Below are positions 25,401 to 34,770 of a stretch of 64,000 bases of DNA, one piece after another. The notes beneath the pieces are model-generated. The model was not told the DNA's origin. It searched no databases and saw only the letters and a program-made list of their open reading frames with translations. The position numbers and the translations under genes are program-made. Numbering within the stretch: the first letter of the stretch is position 1; each line of letters opens with the position of its first letter. The stretch is taken from positions 124,001 to 188,000 of the forward strand of contig NZ_FLOB01000002.1 in NCBI RefSeq assembly GCF_900089775.1. The letters run 5' to 3'. The stretch comes from Marinomonas spartinae. GTDB lineage: Bacteria > Pseudomonadota > Gammaproteobacteria > Pseudomonadales > Marinomonadaceae.

Positions 25401-26003
25401 GAAACGATCGTATTCATTGGCGATAACGACAAATAACGCGGTGAATTGCAGTATCAGCCATACCCATTGAGTTGCTCCTTGAAAGCGACTGATGGCGCGG
25501 ATACCGTGCGTCACAATGGGGATGACAAATACGGCAGACAGGGCATAGCCGATGAAAATAGGAATACCAAACAGGACTTGTAGTGCCGAGGCGAGAATCG
25601 CCGCTTCGATGGCGAAGAAAATAAAGGTAAAGGTGGCGTAGATGAGGGAAGTAACGGTGGAGCCAAGGTAGCCAAAGCCTGCTCCACGGGTTAATAAATC
25701 AATGTCTAAGCCATGTTTGGCGCAGTAATAGGCAATCGGAAAGCCCGTAATAAAGAACACCAACAAGACGACAAAAATCGCGCTAATGGCATTGGTAAAG
25801 CCGTAATTGAGAGTGATGGCCGCCGCAATGCCTTCTAAGGCTAAAAACGCCGTCGCGCCAAAGGCCGTATTGGCAACGCGCTCAATACTCATGCTGTGGC
25901 CTTGCTTAGCGGTGTAACGCAAGGCGTAATCTTCTAATGTTTGGTCGGCAACCCACTTATTGTAATGGCGTCTTACCTTAAATATCTTTTGGGAAGCGGA
26001 CAT
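22407..26003 (-). CDS. NCS1 permease fused to hybrid histidine kinase
   Basis: A 1198-residue protein from the ATG (a TTG 19 codons upstream is less likely). Residues about 10-485 are a permease of the cytosine/purine/allantoin NCS1 family with about 12 spans (ALRYTAKQGHSMSIERVANT near the N-terminus). A cysteine-rich linker follows with eight Cys (C516, C519, C531, C539, C542, C543, C549, C553). Two further TM spans (about 588-605 and 623-645) lead to HisKA (H699 in ISHELRTP), HATPase_c (N-box LSNAVKY, G-box GTGLGLTI) and a receiver domain (D985 in LFLLDVSMPG), plus a helical C-terminal tail. It probably senses, and perhaps transports, a nucleobase-like solute and signals to the LuxR-type regulator encoded next. 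Confidence 0.9.
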   Translation of the reverse strand: MSASQKIFKVRRHYNKWVADQTLEDYALRYTAKQGHSMSIERVANTAFGATAFLALEGIAAAITLNYGFTNAISAIFVVLLVFFITGFPIAYYCAKHGLDIDLLTRGAGFGYLGSTVTSLIYATFTFIFFAIEAAILASALQVLFGIPIFIGYALSAVFVIPIVTHGIRAISRFQGATQWVWLILQFTALFVVIANEYDRFSDWTHYQVPELPESGHFNIVLFGAAASVIFALMGQIGEQVDYLRFMPEKTQANKKRWWFWLIMAGPGWVFMGGLKMLLGSFLAYLAFSNGVPFIEAADPTHMYQRIFQFLTNSPSLALILAAVMVFICQMKINLTNAYAGSIAWSNFFSRLTHSHPGRVVWLVFNVTIALLLMELGIYQALAAVLGVFAITAISWIGSLAADLLINKPLGLSPNYVEFKRAHLYDINPVGTGSMLIATTLGFASYLGVFGDTAKALCQFVSLASCFVFVPLIAWLTKGKYYIARQSPELVPLINLENANRENASPETPKAHTLTCGICENPFEVADMSFCSAYMQPICSLCCSLDVRCLDSCKPRARIAEQSIYFLRLFLPKKIVRLINSRLGRFVTLLVVINILNGVLMALVYRQMAPQTVSEAALLQQTMWMIFFTLLIVSGVLSWLFLLAHESRVVAQKESNRQTRKLTKEIEAHKITDQALQSAKELAERSNAAKSRYLTGISHELRTPLQSIIGYAQLLSDQSASLPQHQHGLGIIQRSGEYLADLIEGLLDISKIEAGRLDLYRNVVDLPALIDQLDNMFSMQATSKGVLFHTDIRDPLPTTVMVDEKRLRQILINLLSNAVKYTKQGQVDFAIRYRNQVAEFIIKDTGAGIPADQLDRIFDPFERVRNADTANLPGTGLGLTIVKLLTDIMGGDLQATSLVGSGSQFKVSLMLPWINKEQAHSEKRQHIIGYQGFQKKIFVVDDDPVVRGLLSDILVPLDFIAYEAHDAKHCLSQLESITPDLFLLDVSMPGMNGLELAKALRQRGIKNPIVMLSADAQEQHRQADEKAAFDDYLIKPVNNHTLLKKLGQHLHLTWLYQTPTTEALKSSTFKTNDLKNNASPSTIEQSVEKQLKKHTTPVSTLPDHDLIRELIAFAEMGYRKGVKQTLKQIEDGQLVPAEMFQRLENFSNAFQFDLLVNDLKAHATGTVSGKQDLDDDANNSDSVTSNEQTLEIKPHDAN

Positions 26004-26227
26004 GGTGATGTTTCTCGTTGTTCCTATGACCGAGTGCGATAAGGTGAGCGCGCTGCGCAAAAAATGTGCACTATTGATGCTTGAGCACCAATTAAAGGCA
26101 TGAGGTTGTAACCCAGCGCCTATACTAAAGGTCTAAGTCGTATCAATACTGGTGCGTGGATATGTGCTATGGGTACAACTTATTTAGCAAGCAGGCATCG
26201 TGCCATTTTTAACGTGTGTTTCGCATA

Positions 26228-26259
26228 AAAAAGCGCCTCTTACAAAAAAGGCGCTTTTT
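26228..26259 (-). terminator. Intrinsic terminator of the helicase gene
   Basis: AAAAAGCGCCT and AGGCGCTTTTT form an 11-bp stem with A/T tracts on both sides, lying just after the RhlE-like stop codon on the minus strand. It separates the helicase from the kinase operon. Confidence 0.8.
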
Positions 26260-26298
26260 AGTGTTCAATACACCCTCTATAACAGGGGCGAAGAGAGG

Positions 26299-27720
26299 TT
26301 AGTCTTGTTTTGACGCGGCTGGTCTGCGGTTACGACGCGCTGGCGCTAGCGGCTTGCTACGCATGCCTTGGCCTGGTGTGACGTCTGCTTTTGGTGAGCC
26401 ATTACGGTCATTGCGGCGCCCGCCATTCTTTCCATTGGCATTGCCTTTTCCACCCGCATTCGCGGGTTTATTCGCAAAGTTTTGCTTGCCACCATTTTGA
26501 TCGCGTGGCGCTTTTGGCTTTTTCGGTTTGTTAGGTTTGATGGGACGAGTATCGAGTGTGGTGTCCGGCAACATGTGAGTTGGTATAAAGTCATCCACAT
26601 AACGACGTTCAATCAATTTTTGTGTTAAACGCTCAATCGCGCGTAGTTGATCCAATTCATCTGCCGCAACAAGGGATATCGCTTGGCCTGTTGCGCCTGC
26701 GCGGCCAGTTCGACCGATACGGTGAACGTAATCTTCTGCCACATCGGGTAGATCGAAGTTGATCACGTGGGGCAGTTGTTCAATGTCCAAACCACGAGCG
26801 GCAATATCCGTCGCGACTAAGGCGCGAACGCGGCCTTCTTTAAAATCCGATAGGGCCCGGGTGCGAGCGCCTTGGCTTTTGTTGCCATGGATGGCGCTGG
26901 CACGAATACCCGCGTCTTCTAGTTGTTTGGTGATTTTATTGGCACCATGCTTGGTACGAGAGAATACCAGCACTTGTTTCCACTGGCCTTCGGCAATCAG
27001 CTCTATCAAGAGTTCTGTTTTACGTTTTTTATCAACGGGATGAAGCCACTGCTCAACCGAAACCGCAGCAGCATTGCGAGGTGTTACAGAAATCTCAACG
27101 GGGTTATTAACCAGGCCTTTGGCAAGCTGACGAATTTCTGGCGAGAAGGTGGCAGAGAACAATAGGTTTTGGCGTTTCTTCGGCAACACCGCAATAATTT
27201 TTTTGATATCGTGAATAAAGCCCATGTCCAACATGCGGTCTGCTTCGTCTAATACCAGCACTTCCAGCTTGTCGAATTTCACGGCATTTTGATTGTACAA
27301 ATCCATCAATCGACCCGGTGTGGCAATGAGAATATCCGCTCCACGGCGCAGCGCCATCATTTGCGGATTGATTTTGACACCACCAAATACCACAGTGGAA
27401 CGAAGAGACAAATGTTTGCCATAATCTTGAACACTGGCAGCAACTTGAGCGGCTAGCTCGCGAGTTGGCGTCAGTACTAAGGCACGAACTTGGTTGCTGT
27501 TCGCGTGTTGACCAAGATTCAAACGCTCTAATAGTGGCAGTGTAAAGCCAGCGGTTTTCCCTGTACCTGTTTGGGCTGCTGCCATCACATCCTGCCCTTC
27601 CAAAATGGCTGGAATGGCTTGAGCTTGAATCGCAGATGGCTTGGTATAGCCCTGGTCTTCAATGGCTTTAAGGATGGGGGCAGAAAGCCCAAGTGTATCG
27701 AAACTCATAGATGTACTCAT
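26299..27720 (-). CDS. rhlE: DEAD-box RNA helicase (RhlE-like)
   Basis: A 473-residue helicase with all DEAD-box motifs: the Q motif ([16 protein letters not shown]), [45 protein letters not shown] and the C-terminal [12 protein letters not shown] and [10 protein letters not shown]. The core ends at about 375, followed by a basic tail rich in Lys, Asn, Gly and Arg ([14 protein letters not shown] onwards), typical of RhlE-type tails that bind RNA. The role is RNA unwinding in ribosome assembly or RNA turnover in the cytoplasm. It is monocistronic. The name is by resemblance, as other DEAD-box paralogues have a similar layout. Confidence 0.88.
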   Translation of the reverse strand: MSTSMSFDTLGLSAPILKAIEDQGYTKPSAIQAQAIPAILEGQDVMAAAQTGTGKTAGFTLPLLERLNLGQHANSNQVRALVLTPTRELAAQVAASVQDYGKHLSLRSTVVFGGVKINPQMMALRRGADILIATPGRLMDLYNQNAVKFDKLEVLVLDEADRMLDMGFIHDIKKIIAVLPKKRQNLLFSATFSPEIRQLAKGLVNNPVEISVTPRNAAAVSVEQWLHPVDKKRKTELLIELIAEGQWKQVLVFSRTKHGANKITKQLEDAGIRASAIHGNKSQGARTRALSDFKEGRVRALVATDIAARGLDIEQLPHVINFDLPDVAEDYVHRIGRTGRAGATGQAISLVAADELDQLRAIERLTQKLIERRYVDDFIPTHMLPDTTLDTRPIKPNKPKKPKAPRDQNGGKQNFANKPANAGGKGNANGKNGGRRNDRNGSPKADVTPGQGMRSKPLAPARRNRRPAASKQD

Positions 27721-27893
27721 GTTAGATCATAGGCGGGGGCGAGCCTGACATTCAAGCTCGACAAATTTGAGCGAAGCTTACCCTATATCTGTCTCACATG
27801 CTATGAGAGTCCTGTAACAATGCGTTTGCTTGCCATTCTTGGGTGAAAAACATCACCTTGATGAAAATCGCAGCAAGTACCGCCTTTATCTTC

Positions 27894-28778
27894 TTATAAA
27901 AGACGTTTCACATCCACAGAGACCGCGAGTTGTTGTGAGCCTCCGCCTTCAAAGATGACACCTTGAAGTGGGGTGACGTCTGCATAGTCTCGTCCCCATG
28001 CGGTCACGATGTGTTGGTCGTTTGGCATAACATCATTAGTGGGATCAAATTCAACCCATCCAAGTTCGGGAACGAAGATGGAAAACCACGCATGGGACGC
28101 ATCGGCCCCCACCAGTTTTTCTTGCCCTGGCGGTGGTAAGGTTTCTAGGTAGCCACTTATATAGCGTGCTGGTATGCCGACGGAGCGTAGGCAGCCAATG
28201 GCTAAGTGGGCGAAATCCTGACAGACGCCACTGCGCTGCTTTAATACCTGTTCAAGTGGTGTCGCGACGGTTGTGGTGGAGGGGTCAAACTTAAATTCAG
28301 TGAAGATTTTATGGGTGAATTCCAAGGCGGCTTTTATCAGTGGTTTATCATCACTAAAAGTGCTTTGTGCATAGGCCTTAAGCTCTTCCGAGCGGCGAAT
28401 TTGTGAAGAATCCATTAGGAATTCTTTTGCCATGCGCATTTGAGGGGTCATGGGCATTTTTAAGTTCGCCCGCAGCTGACCGCACGTGGTGGTGTTATTT
28501 TGTTGCCACATTGTGAGATCAATTGGAAAAATTTCAAAGTCGCTTAATACATCGATAACCAGCTTTTTATGGGCTTCTTGAATTGAAAAGTAAAAGGTCT
28601 GGTTACCAAAATAATCTTCACCTTCGTTGCGGTACACTGGTGGTGGGTTGATTTGTACTCTTTGGTTTAAGCAACGCTGATTATGAGTGTCCCGTGGCAA
28701 CAAATGGGCCATGTTATAGCACAAGCTAACGGGGGCGCCATAGGTGTAGGTGGTGATGTGTCTGACTCGATATCTCAT
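27894..28778 (-). CDS. Transglutaminase-like cysteine protease, second module of the amidoligase array
   Basis: A 294-residue protein with an N-terminal Bact_transglu_N domain (MRYRVRHITTYTYGAPVSLC) and a transglutaminase-like core. The catalytic triad is C186 (KQRSGVCQDFAH), H229 (DASHAWFSIF) and D245 (VEFDPTN). The ATG overlaps the stop codon of the upstream ATP-grasp/alpha-E fusion by four bases (ATGA), so the two are translationally coupled. A TTG five codons further upstream is less likely. It may cleave or transfer isopeptide-type bonds formed by the ligases next to it. It is the last gene of the array. Confidence 0.88.
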   Translation of the reverse strand: MRYRVRHITTYTYGAPVSLCYNMAHLLPRDTHNQRCLNQRVQINPPPVYRNEGEDYFGNQTFYFSIQEAHKKLVIDVLSDFEIFPIDLTMWQQNNTTTCGQLRANLKMPMTPQMRMAKEFLMDSSQIRRSEELKAYAQSTFSDDKPLIKAALEFTHKIFTEFKFDPSTTTVATPLEQVLKQRSGVCQDFAHLAIGCLRSVGIPARYISGYLETLPPPGQEKLVGADASHAWFSIFVPELGWVEFDPTNDVMPNDQHIVTAWGRDYADVTPLQGVIFEGGGSQQLAVSVDVKRLL

Positions 28779-31366
28779 AAGCTGGTTTCCCAATTTGCCA
28801 TGGAAAGAGGTTGCGGTCCTTCTGTATGGTCAAAGTATTTATCGCTGATTAACACGGTAAATTGCTCAAGTTGTTCTAAAAGTTGCGTCATCAGGCTTTC
28901 AAGTTCTGTCCGTGTGTTGGTGGTTCTATCCACTGCTGCTATGACTTCCAGATCTGCTAATTGAATATCGGTTAACGATTTTATGACTAGGCGGTTTTCC
29001 GGACTGAGACCCGCAGCGGGGACATCGTTACGGGGCAGTTCTTGAATGTATTTGCGTAGCTGATCCACTTGATAAATCAAGGATCTTGGATTGGTGCCAT
29101 CGATCATCAATAAATCGAGTCCATAAGCAACCCGTGAACGATTACGGTAACGCCGGCGGAAAGAGATTAAGGCTTCCACGCTTAATAGCACGGACTCGAG
29201 TATTTGCTGCTGTTCCGGCTCAGGTAGCGACTTGGTTAAGGCGGCGCGCAACAAGGTTGCCGTTTGAATTGCCCGTTCCGTACGGCGGCCAATTTCTTGG
29301 AAGGTCCAATCCAACCCGCGCAGCATACTCTCATGATTTAACCCAGACAGAGCCAATAAAGAGGTAACCAAACTGTCTAAGGACTCTTCCGGTGCTGAGG
29401 GCAAGCCATTAGTATAAGCACGGTCTAACTCGTGAATATGATCGCGCAGTTCATTGATGATGATGCGAGTATCCGCTGAGAGCATTTCTTTAACCTGTTC
29501 GCCACAATTGAGCATGGCATGCAGGTTCGCTTTAACCGATCCCGGACGTTTGTTATCAATAATGATAGAAATCAGCTCTTTATCCGGATTGGTAATCATC
29601 TCATCATCGGCTTTGGTAAAGCCTGGCAGACACCCTGTCTGTCTGGAAGCCATTTCCAGTAAGAGGCGACGACTCTCGATGGGGAGTGGATCAATGCCAT
29701 TCATTTGTTTAAAGAGTGTTCTTAACAGGCGCATGCTGATTTCTGCACGCTCTGCGTAGCGTCCCATCCAAAATAAATTCTCGACCACACGGCTTGGTAA
29801 GTTGGTTTGTACGGCTTCATCGTGCAGAATGGCTTGGTCGTTACTGGCGACTTTATTTGATAGAGGTTGCGTTGATAGCACCCAAGTGTCTTTTGATTTG
29901 GACTTGGACAAATTAGAGACAATCATGTCGTCGTCACACTGACTGACACGGGACAAGCCTCCGGGCATGACGCTGTAACCATCTTGATCGGACATGGTAA
30001 ATCCGCGAAGCATGGTAGGCGCTGCTTGCAATTGGCCATTATCAAAAATAGGGGACATGGCTCCGGGAATATAGCTTTGTGCTACATATAAGTGAGGGGT
30101 CTTTTTGATCTTTTCGATGGTTTCTTGGCATTGTTTCTCGTCCAGAGTGTGGCCATAGATACTTTTTTTATCTGCCCGTCTGGCGATCGGTTTGATAATA
30201 AGCTGGTTAATATGGTTGGTAATATACTCCAGATCCATGGGATCACCTGCCCACCAAGTCGGTACAGAAGGTAAGGCTAATTGTTGTCCCGTTAAAAATT
30301 GACTAATGGCAGGCAAGTATTTCAAGAGAACAGGCGATTCTAATAAGCCACTGCCCAGAGGATTTGCTATGACCACATTGCCTGCCCGAGCCACTTCCAA
30401 TAAACCAGGCACGCCTAACATGGAATCGGCACGCAGTTCTGCTTGGTCGCAGCGGGCATCTTCAACCCGGCGTAGAATGACATCAACACGGGCAAGGCCG
30501 TTGAGGGATTTCATCCAGACAGCCCCATTACGAACGGTTAGGTCACTGCCTTGGACCAAGGGAAAACCCATATAGTTGGCCTGATAGGCTTGTTCAAAAT
30601 AGCTGCTGCTGTATGCGCCAGGCGTCAATACAACAATGCGCGGGGTATCCGTCCAAGCACTGGTGAGCTTCGATAACATGCCTTTGAATGCATGGAAAAA
30701 ACTGGAGATCCGTTGCACCTGATTATTGCGAAAGAGTATCGGGAAAACTCGTGAAATCACCGCCCGATTTTCTAACGCATAGCCAGCACCGTTAGGCACT
30801 TGAGTACGATCCCCAATGACCTGGAAAAGTCCATTTTTATCCCGCACCAGATCAACAGCATGCATTAACAGATCGTGTTGGCCCGGTGTGGTGAGGTTGT
30901 GGCATTGACGAAGAAAATCAGGGTGTCCAAAAATAATTTCGGCAGGAATTGTGCCGTTTTTGAGAAGTTCCTGTGGTCCGTAGAGGTCTTTATAAATCAA
31001 ATCAAATAAGGCTGAGCGTTGTTTAAGCCCTGTTTCTATCACGCTCCAGTCAGTACTTGTGATGATGTTGGGGATAAGGTCTAGCTCCCACACGCTAGGT
31101 GAGAGAGGGTCGCTAGATAAATTATAAGTCGCTCCATCTTCGCGAAGTATGCGTTGCACGCGTCGTTCGCTTGCTATGCGTCCTTCAGGTCCCAACTTTT
31201 CAACGCTAGCAAGTACGTCCTGCCAATGAGGACGTGGTTGACGATCTTCCTTAAAAGCCTCGTCATAGGCATTGGTCGGTTGACCATAGCTGGAAAAAGT
31301 GGGCGCCTTAGTGGTGCTTGAAGCATCCACTGTTGGCGCGGTAAGAAGACCAGTTTGAGATTGCAT
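28775..31366 (-). CDS. Circularly permuted ATP-grasp fused to alpha-E domain
   Basis: An 863-residue fusion. Residues about 40-500 are a circularly permuted type 2 ATP-grasp ligase (DUF404/DUF407, COG2308) with stretches such as LIYKDLYGPQELLKNGTIPA, VPNGAGYALENRAVISRVFP and VVLTPGAYSSSYFEQAY. Residues about 515-850 are an alpha-E helical domain (COG2307) that opens SRVVENLFWMGRYAERAEIS. The same two domains are encoded as separate genes further upstream, so this is the fused paralogue. Such ATP-grasp proteins are predicted, by published comparative work on amidoligases, to form amide or peptide bonds. No substrate has been shown from sequence. Confidence 0.88.
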   Translation of the reverse strand: MQSQTGLLTAPTVDASSTTKAPTFSSYGQPTNAYDEAFKEDRQPRPHWQDVLASVEKLGPEGRIASERRVQRILREDGATYNLSSDPLSPSVWELDLIPNIITSTDWSVIETGLKQRSALFDLIYKDLYGPQELLKNGTIPAEIIFGHPDFLRQCHNLTTPGQHDLLMHAVDLVRDKNGLFQVIGDRTQVPNGAGYALENRAVISRVFPILFRNNQVQRISSFFHAFKGMLSKLTSAWTDTPRIVVLTPGAYSSSYFEQAYQANYMGFPLVQGSDLTVRNGAVWMKSLNGLARVDVILRRVEDARCDQAELRADSMLGVPGLLEVARAGNVVIANPLGSGLLESPVLLKYLPAISQFLTGQQLALPSVPTWWAGDPMDLEYITNHINQLIIKPIARRADKKSIYGHTLDEKQCQETIEKIKKTPHLYVAQSYIPGAMSPIFDNGQLQAAPTMLRGFTMSDQDGYSVMPGGLSRVSQCDDDMIVSNLSKSKSKDTWVLSTQPLSNKVASNDQAILHDEAVQTNLPSRVVENLFWMGRYAERAEISMRLLRTLFKQMNGIDPLPIESRRLLLEMASRQTGCLPGFTKADDEMITNPDKELISIIIDNKRPGSVKANLHAMLNCGEQVKEMLSADTRIIINELRDHIHELDRAYTNGLPSAPEESLDSLVTSLLALSGLNHESMLRGLDWTFQEIGRRTERAIQTATLLRAALTKSLPEPEQQQILESVLLSVEALISFRRRYRNRSRVAYGLDLLMIDGTNPRSLIYQVDQLRKYIQELPRNDVPAAGLSPENRLVIKSLTDIQLADLEVIAAVDRTTNTRTELESLMTQLLEQLEQFTVLISDKYFDHTEGPQPLSMANWETSL

Positions 31367-31395
31367 AATACGTTGAGCCTAAGGTAAATAAAATA

Positions 31396-34300
31396 TCAGA
31401 GCGTATTATACTGCTTACGCAAGTCTAATGTATGCGGATATTCATTTATTGGCTCTTCCTCTGGTGGTGCCATTGGGCGCGGTTCGTCTCCATTTGGGTA
31501 AAAGGAGCGTAATGCACTAAAGGCGGGTGGTGGCGACAAGGTACCTTGAGTAAAACCATGATCCCAGAAGCGGTTGACACGTCGGGCTTCCGCTTCGTTA
31601 CTATTGACTGGCAAGGTCTCATAAGTCCGGCCTCCGGGGTGAGAGACATGGTAGGTGCAGCCGCCAACGGATAAGCCATTCCAGGTATCGATTAAATCAA
31701 AGACTAAGGGAGTATCGACACCTAAGGTTGGGTGTAACGCAGAAGGTGGTGCCCACGCCTTATAACGAACAGCTCCAACAAATTCACCTTTGCGACCTGT
31801 GGAGCGAATCGGTACGCGACGGCCGTTACAGCTGAGAACGTAACGACCTTCAGTCAAACCGGAGAGTTTGACTTGCAAACGTTCAACGGAGGAGTCAACG
31901 TAACGAGCCGTGCCTGATCCGGTGATTTCTTCCCCAAGAACATGCCAAGGCTCGATGGCCCAGCGCAATTCTATTTCCACATCATCAATGCGTTTGCGTC
32001 CGTAATGTGGGAAGCGGAACTCTTCAAAAGGCGCTAGCCATTCCAGTTTGAAAGGGAAACCATGATTTTGTAGATCTTCTACGACTTCTTTGACATCTTG
32101 CCAAACAAAGTGCGGCAGCATGAATTTATCGTGTAGGCTGGTACCCCAGCGTGCTAATGGTTTTTTGTAGGGTTCCTTCCAGAAACGTGCCACCAAGCAG
32201 CGTAACAACAGCATCTGCACTAATGACATGTGTGGATGGGGCGGCATTTCAAAACCACGAAACTCCAGTAAGCCTTGGCGACCACTGGCAGTACCTGCCG
32301 CATAAAGTTTGTCGATACAGAATTCAGAACGGTGAGTGTTGCCTGTGATATCTACCAGCAGGTTGCGCATCAAGCGATCCACCAACCAAGGTTCTTCGAC
32401 AAACCCTTCTGGCATATTCTGGAAAGCTATTTCCATTTCGTACAAGGCTTCGTCACGGCCTTCATCTGGGCGCGGTGCTTGGCTGGTTGGGCCAATGAAC
32501 ATTCCTGAGAAAAGGTAAGACAAGCCAGGGTGATGTTGCCAGAAGGTCACTAAACTTTGCAGTAATTCCGGACGGCGTAGTAGGGGGCTATCAGCAGGAG
32601 TGCGACCGCCAAGGGTAACGTGGTTGCCCCCGCCCGTACCCGTGTGCCGACCGTCCAGCATGAACTTCTCTGCACCAAGGCGAGAAAGGTAGGCTTGATG
32701 ATAGAGCGTTTCTGTATTGTGAACCAATTCTTGCCAGCTAGCGGCGGGATGAATGTTCACCTCGATGACGCCTGGGTCTGGGGTGATCAAGAATTTTTGC
32801 AAGCGTGGATCTTTGGGCGGTTCATACCCTTCAATAACGACAGGTAAGTCCAGTGTTTTGGCAACCGCTTCAATGTGCTCAAGTACCTCGACAAAATGTT
32901 CTAGATGGGTCATAGGAGGCATGAACACATGCAAGCGACCATTGCGCGGTTCAAGACACAGTGTGGTACGAATTACATTTTTCAGTGTTTTTTCAACAGT
33001 GGACGGTTCTGCTGCAGACGCCAGTTGCACTGGTTTTTTAGCAAAATGTTGTTTGGCAACACTGTCTAATACGGGGTTCTCTTTTTTGTTTGCCAGCGGT
33101 TGGCGAGGGTCAAATGGGTCTCGTTCTGGAATACGATCTTCTTCTGCCTGAGCTGGTAAAGAATTCAGGGGAAGTCGGTAACCCATTGGACTATCACCTG
33201 GAATGAGGGTGATCACATCGCTGCGCATCGGCCAGCGTGAGCTGTTCCAGCGGTTGTTATGGGTATCGAATTCGAGCGGCAGAATATAACCTGTTACGGT
33301 ACTTAACCCTCGGCTTAGTAGTTTTGCCAGACGGCGGCGCTCTAAGTCGTCTTTTAAGTCTGCTTTGGTGGGGTCGGCATCCGCAGGAAGGGATTGCTCC
33401 ATCCACAAATAGTAGAGTGTGTCCTCATAGGTGCTTTGTAGGTACTGTTTGTCCAACGCGAGCTTGTCGCACAGTAACTCGCCAAATGCCTGTGCGTCGG
33501 CGATAGTGTGCTGATAATCTTTATCAACTCTGGCAAGGTATTTTGGATCGCCCCATAGGGGTTCACCGTCGGTGCGCCAAAAGCACCCAAGGGCCCACCT
33601 TGGCACCTCTTCTCCGGGATACCATTTGCCTTGTCCATAATGGAGTAAGCCATTTGCACCGAACTCTTGTTTCATCCTGAGTAATAGATCTTTTGCTAAC
33701 TTAAGCTTTTCTGCGCCCAGTGCTCCCGTGTTCCATTGTTCTGAGTCCATATCATCAATAGAGACGAAGGTTGGCTCGCCGCCCATGGTGAGACGAACGT
33801 CGCCATTTTCCAGTTCCTTATCGACCGCATAACCAAGGGCTTTTATGGTCTCCCATTCCCCTTCCGCGTAGGGTTTAGTGACGCGGGGGTCTTCGTGAAT
33901 ACGTGTGACAATATTGCTGTAGCTGAATTCGCACTCACATTCATCAATAAACCCAGTGATGGGGGCCGCAGAAGCGGGTTCAGGGGTACAGGCTAAGGGA
34001 ATATGCCCTTCACCCGCAAATAAGCCTGATGTCGGGTCCAATCCCACCCAGCCAGCACCAGGGAGATAGACCTCACACCAGGCATGTAAGTCAGTGAAAT
34101 CCTCTTCTGGGCCAGAGGGGCCGTCAAGTGCTTTGACATCGGCAGTAAGCTGTACCAGGTAGCCAGAGGCGAAGCGTGCGGCGAGTCCAAGGCTGCGCAG
34201 GATTTGTACAAGTAACCAAGATGTGTCGCGGCATGAACCTTTTTTTAAGGTAAGTGTTTCTTCACAGGTCTGCACACCTGGTTCGAGACGAATGCCGTAG

Positions 34301-34770
34301 CCTATGTCGCGGGATAAGCGGCTGTTTATAGCGACCAAAAAGTCGTTAATCGGAGTGCTTTTTTGGTCTACTGTGGAGAGCCATTTGTCCAATAAAGGAC
34401 AGGATTCGGTGACCTGCAAATAGGGTTCTAATTCGCGTTTTAGCGATTTTTCATAGGCAAAAGGGTATTCTTCGGCATAGCTTTCCACGAAAAAATCAAA
34501 CGGGTTGATGACCGTCATATCGGCAATCACTTCAACCATGAACTCCAGTTTATTGGTCTTTTCTGGAAAAACGAGCCGAGTTTGAAAGTTACCAAATGGG
34601 TCTTGCTGTATGTTTATAAAGTGGGTTTCAGGGAGTACTTTTAACGAGTAGTCATGAATTTTTGTACGCGAATGCGCCGCAGGGCGCAAGCGTAATACAT
34701 GGGGGGACACAGTGATAAAACGGTCAAATTCGTAGGTCGTTTTGTGTTGTATTGCGACTCGAATGGTCAT
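31396..34770 (-). CDS. Transglutaminase fused to DUF2126 putative amidoligase
   Basis: A 1124-residue two-part enzyme. The N-terminal 280 residues are a transglutaminase-like unit (C180 in KKGSCRDTSWLL, H229 in LHAWCEVYLP, D245 in LDPTSG). The remainder is the DUF2126 domain (PF09899, described as a putative amidoligase of the glutamine-synthetase fold). It contains conserved stretches such as VRLTMGGEPTFVSIDDMDSE near 330, GGGNHVTLGG near 710 and EIELRWAIEPWHVLG near 960. The start overlaps the alpha-E stop by 4 bases. Coupling a ligase fold and a protease-like fold in one chain suggests making and remodelling of peptide or isopeptide bonds. Confidence 0.88.
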   Translation of the reverse strand: MTIRVAIQHKTTYEFDRFITVSPHVLRLRPAAHSRTKIHDYSLKVLPETHFINIQQDPFGNFQTRLVFPEKTNKLEFMVEVIADMTVINPFDFFVESYAEEYPFAYEKSLKRELEPYLQVTESCPLLDKWLSTVDQKSTPINDFLVAINSRLSRDIGYGIRLEPGVQTCEETLTLKKGSCRDTSWLLVQILRSLGLAARFASGYLVQLTADVKALDGPSGPEEDFTDLHAWCEVYLPGAGWVGLDPTSGLFAGEGHIPLACTPEPASAAPITGFIDECECEFSYSNIVTRIHEDPRVTKPYAEGEWETIKALGYAVDKELENGDVRLTMGGEPTFVSIDDMDSEQWNTGALGAEKLKLAKDLLLRMKQEFGANGLLHYGQGKWYPGEEVPRWALGCFWRTDGEPLWGDPKYLARVDKDYQHTIADAQAFGELLCDKLALDKQYLQSTYEDTLYYLWMEQSLPADADPTKADLKDDLERRRLAKLLSRGLSTVTGYILPLEFDTHNNRWNSSRWPMRSDVITLIPGDSPMGYRLPLNSLPAQAEEDRIPERDPFDPRQPLANKKENPVLDSVAKQHFAKKPVQLASAAEPSTVEKTLKNVIRTTLCLEPRNGRLHVFMPPMTHLEHFVEVLEHIEAVAKTLDLPVVIEGYEPPKDPRLQKFLITPDPGVIEVNIHPAASWQELVHNTETLYHQAYLSRLGAEKFMLDGRHTGTGGGNHVTLGGRTPADSPLLRRPELLQSLVTFWQHHPGLSYLFSGMFIGPTSQAPRPDEGRDEALYEMEIAFQNMPEGFVEEPWLVDRLMRNLLVDITGNTHRSEFCIDKLYAAGTASGRQGLLEFRGFEMPPHPHMSLVQMLLLRCLVARFWKEPYKKPLARWGTSLHDKFMLPHFVWQDVKEVVEDLQNHGFPFKLEWLAPFEEFRFPHYGRKRIDDVEIELRWAIEPWHVLGEEITGSGTARYVDSSVERLQVKLSGLTEGRYVLSCNGRRVPIRSTGRKGEFVGAVRYKAWAPPSALHPTLGVDTPLVFDLIDTWNGLSVGGCTYHVSHPGGRTYETLPVNSNEAEARRVNRFWDHGFTQGTLSPPPAFSALRSFYPNGDEPRPMAPPEEEPINEYPHTLDLRKQYNTL

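Noticed and set aside
32753..33151. 132-codon plus-strand frame inside the DUF2126 gene
   Set aside because: Antisense to a conserved amidoligase domain; Ser/Gly-rich shadow text.
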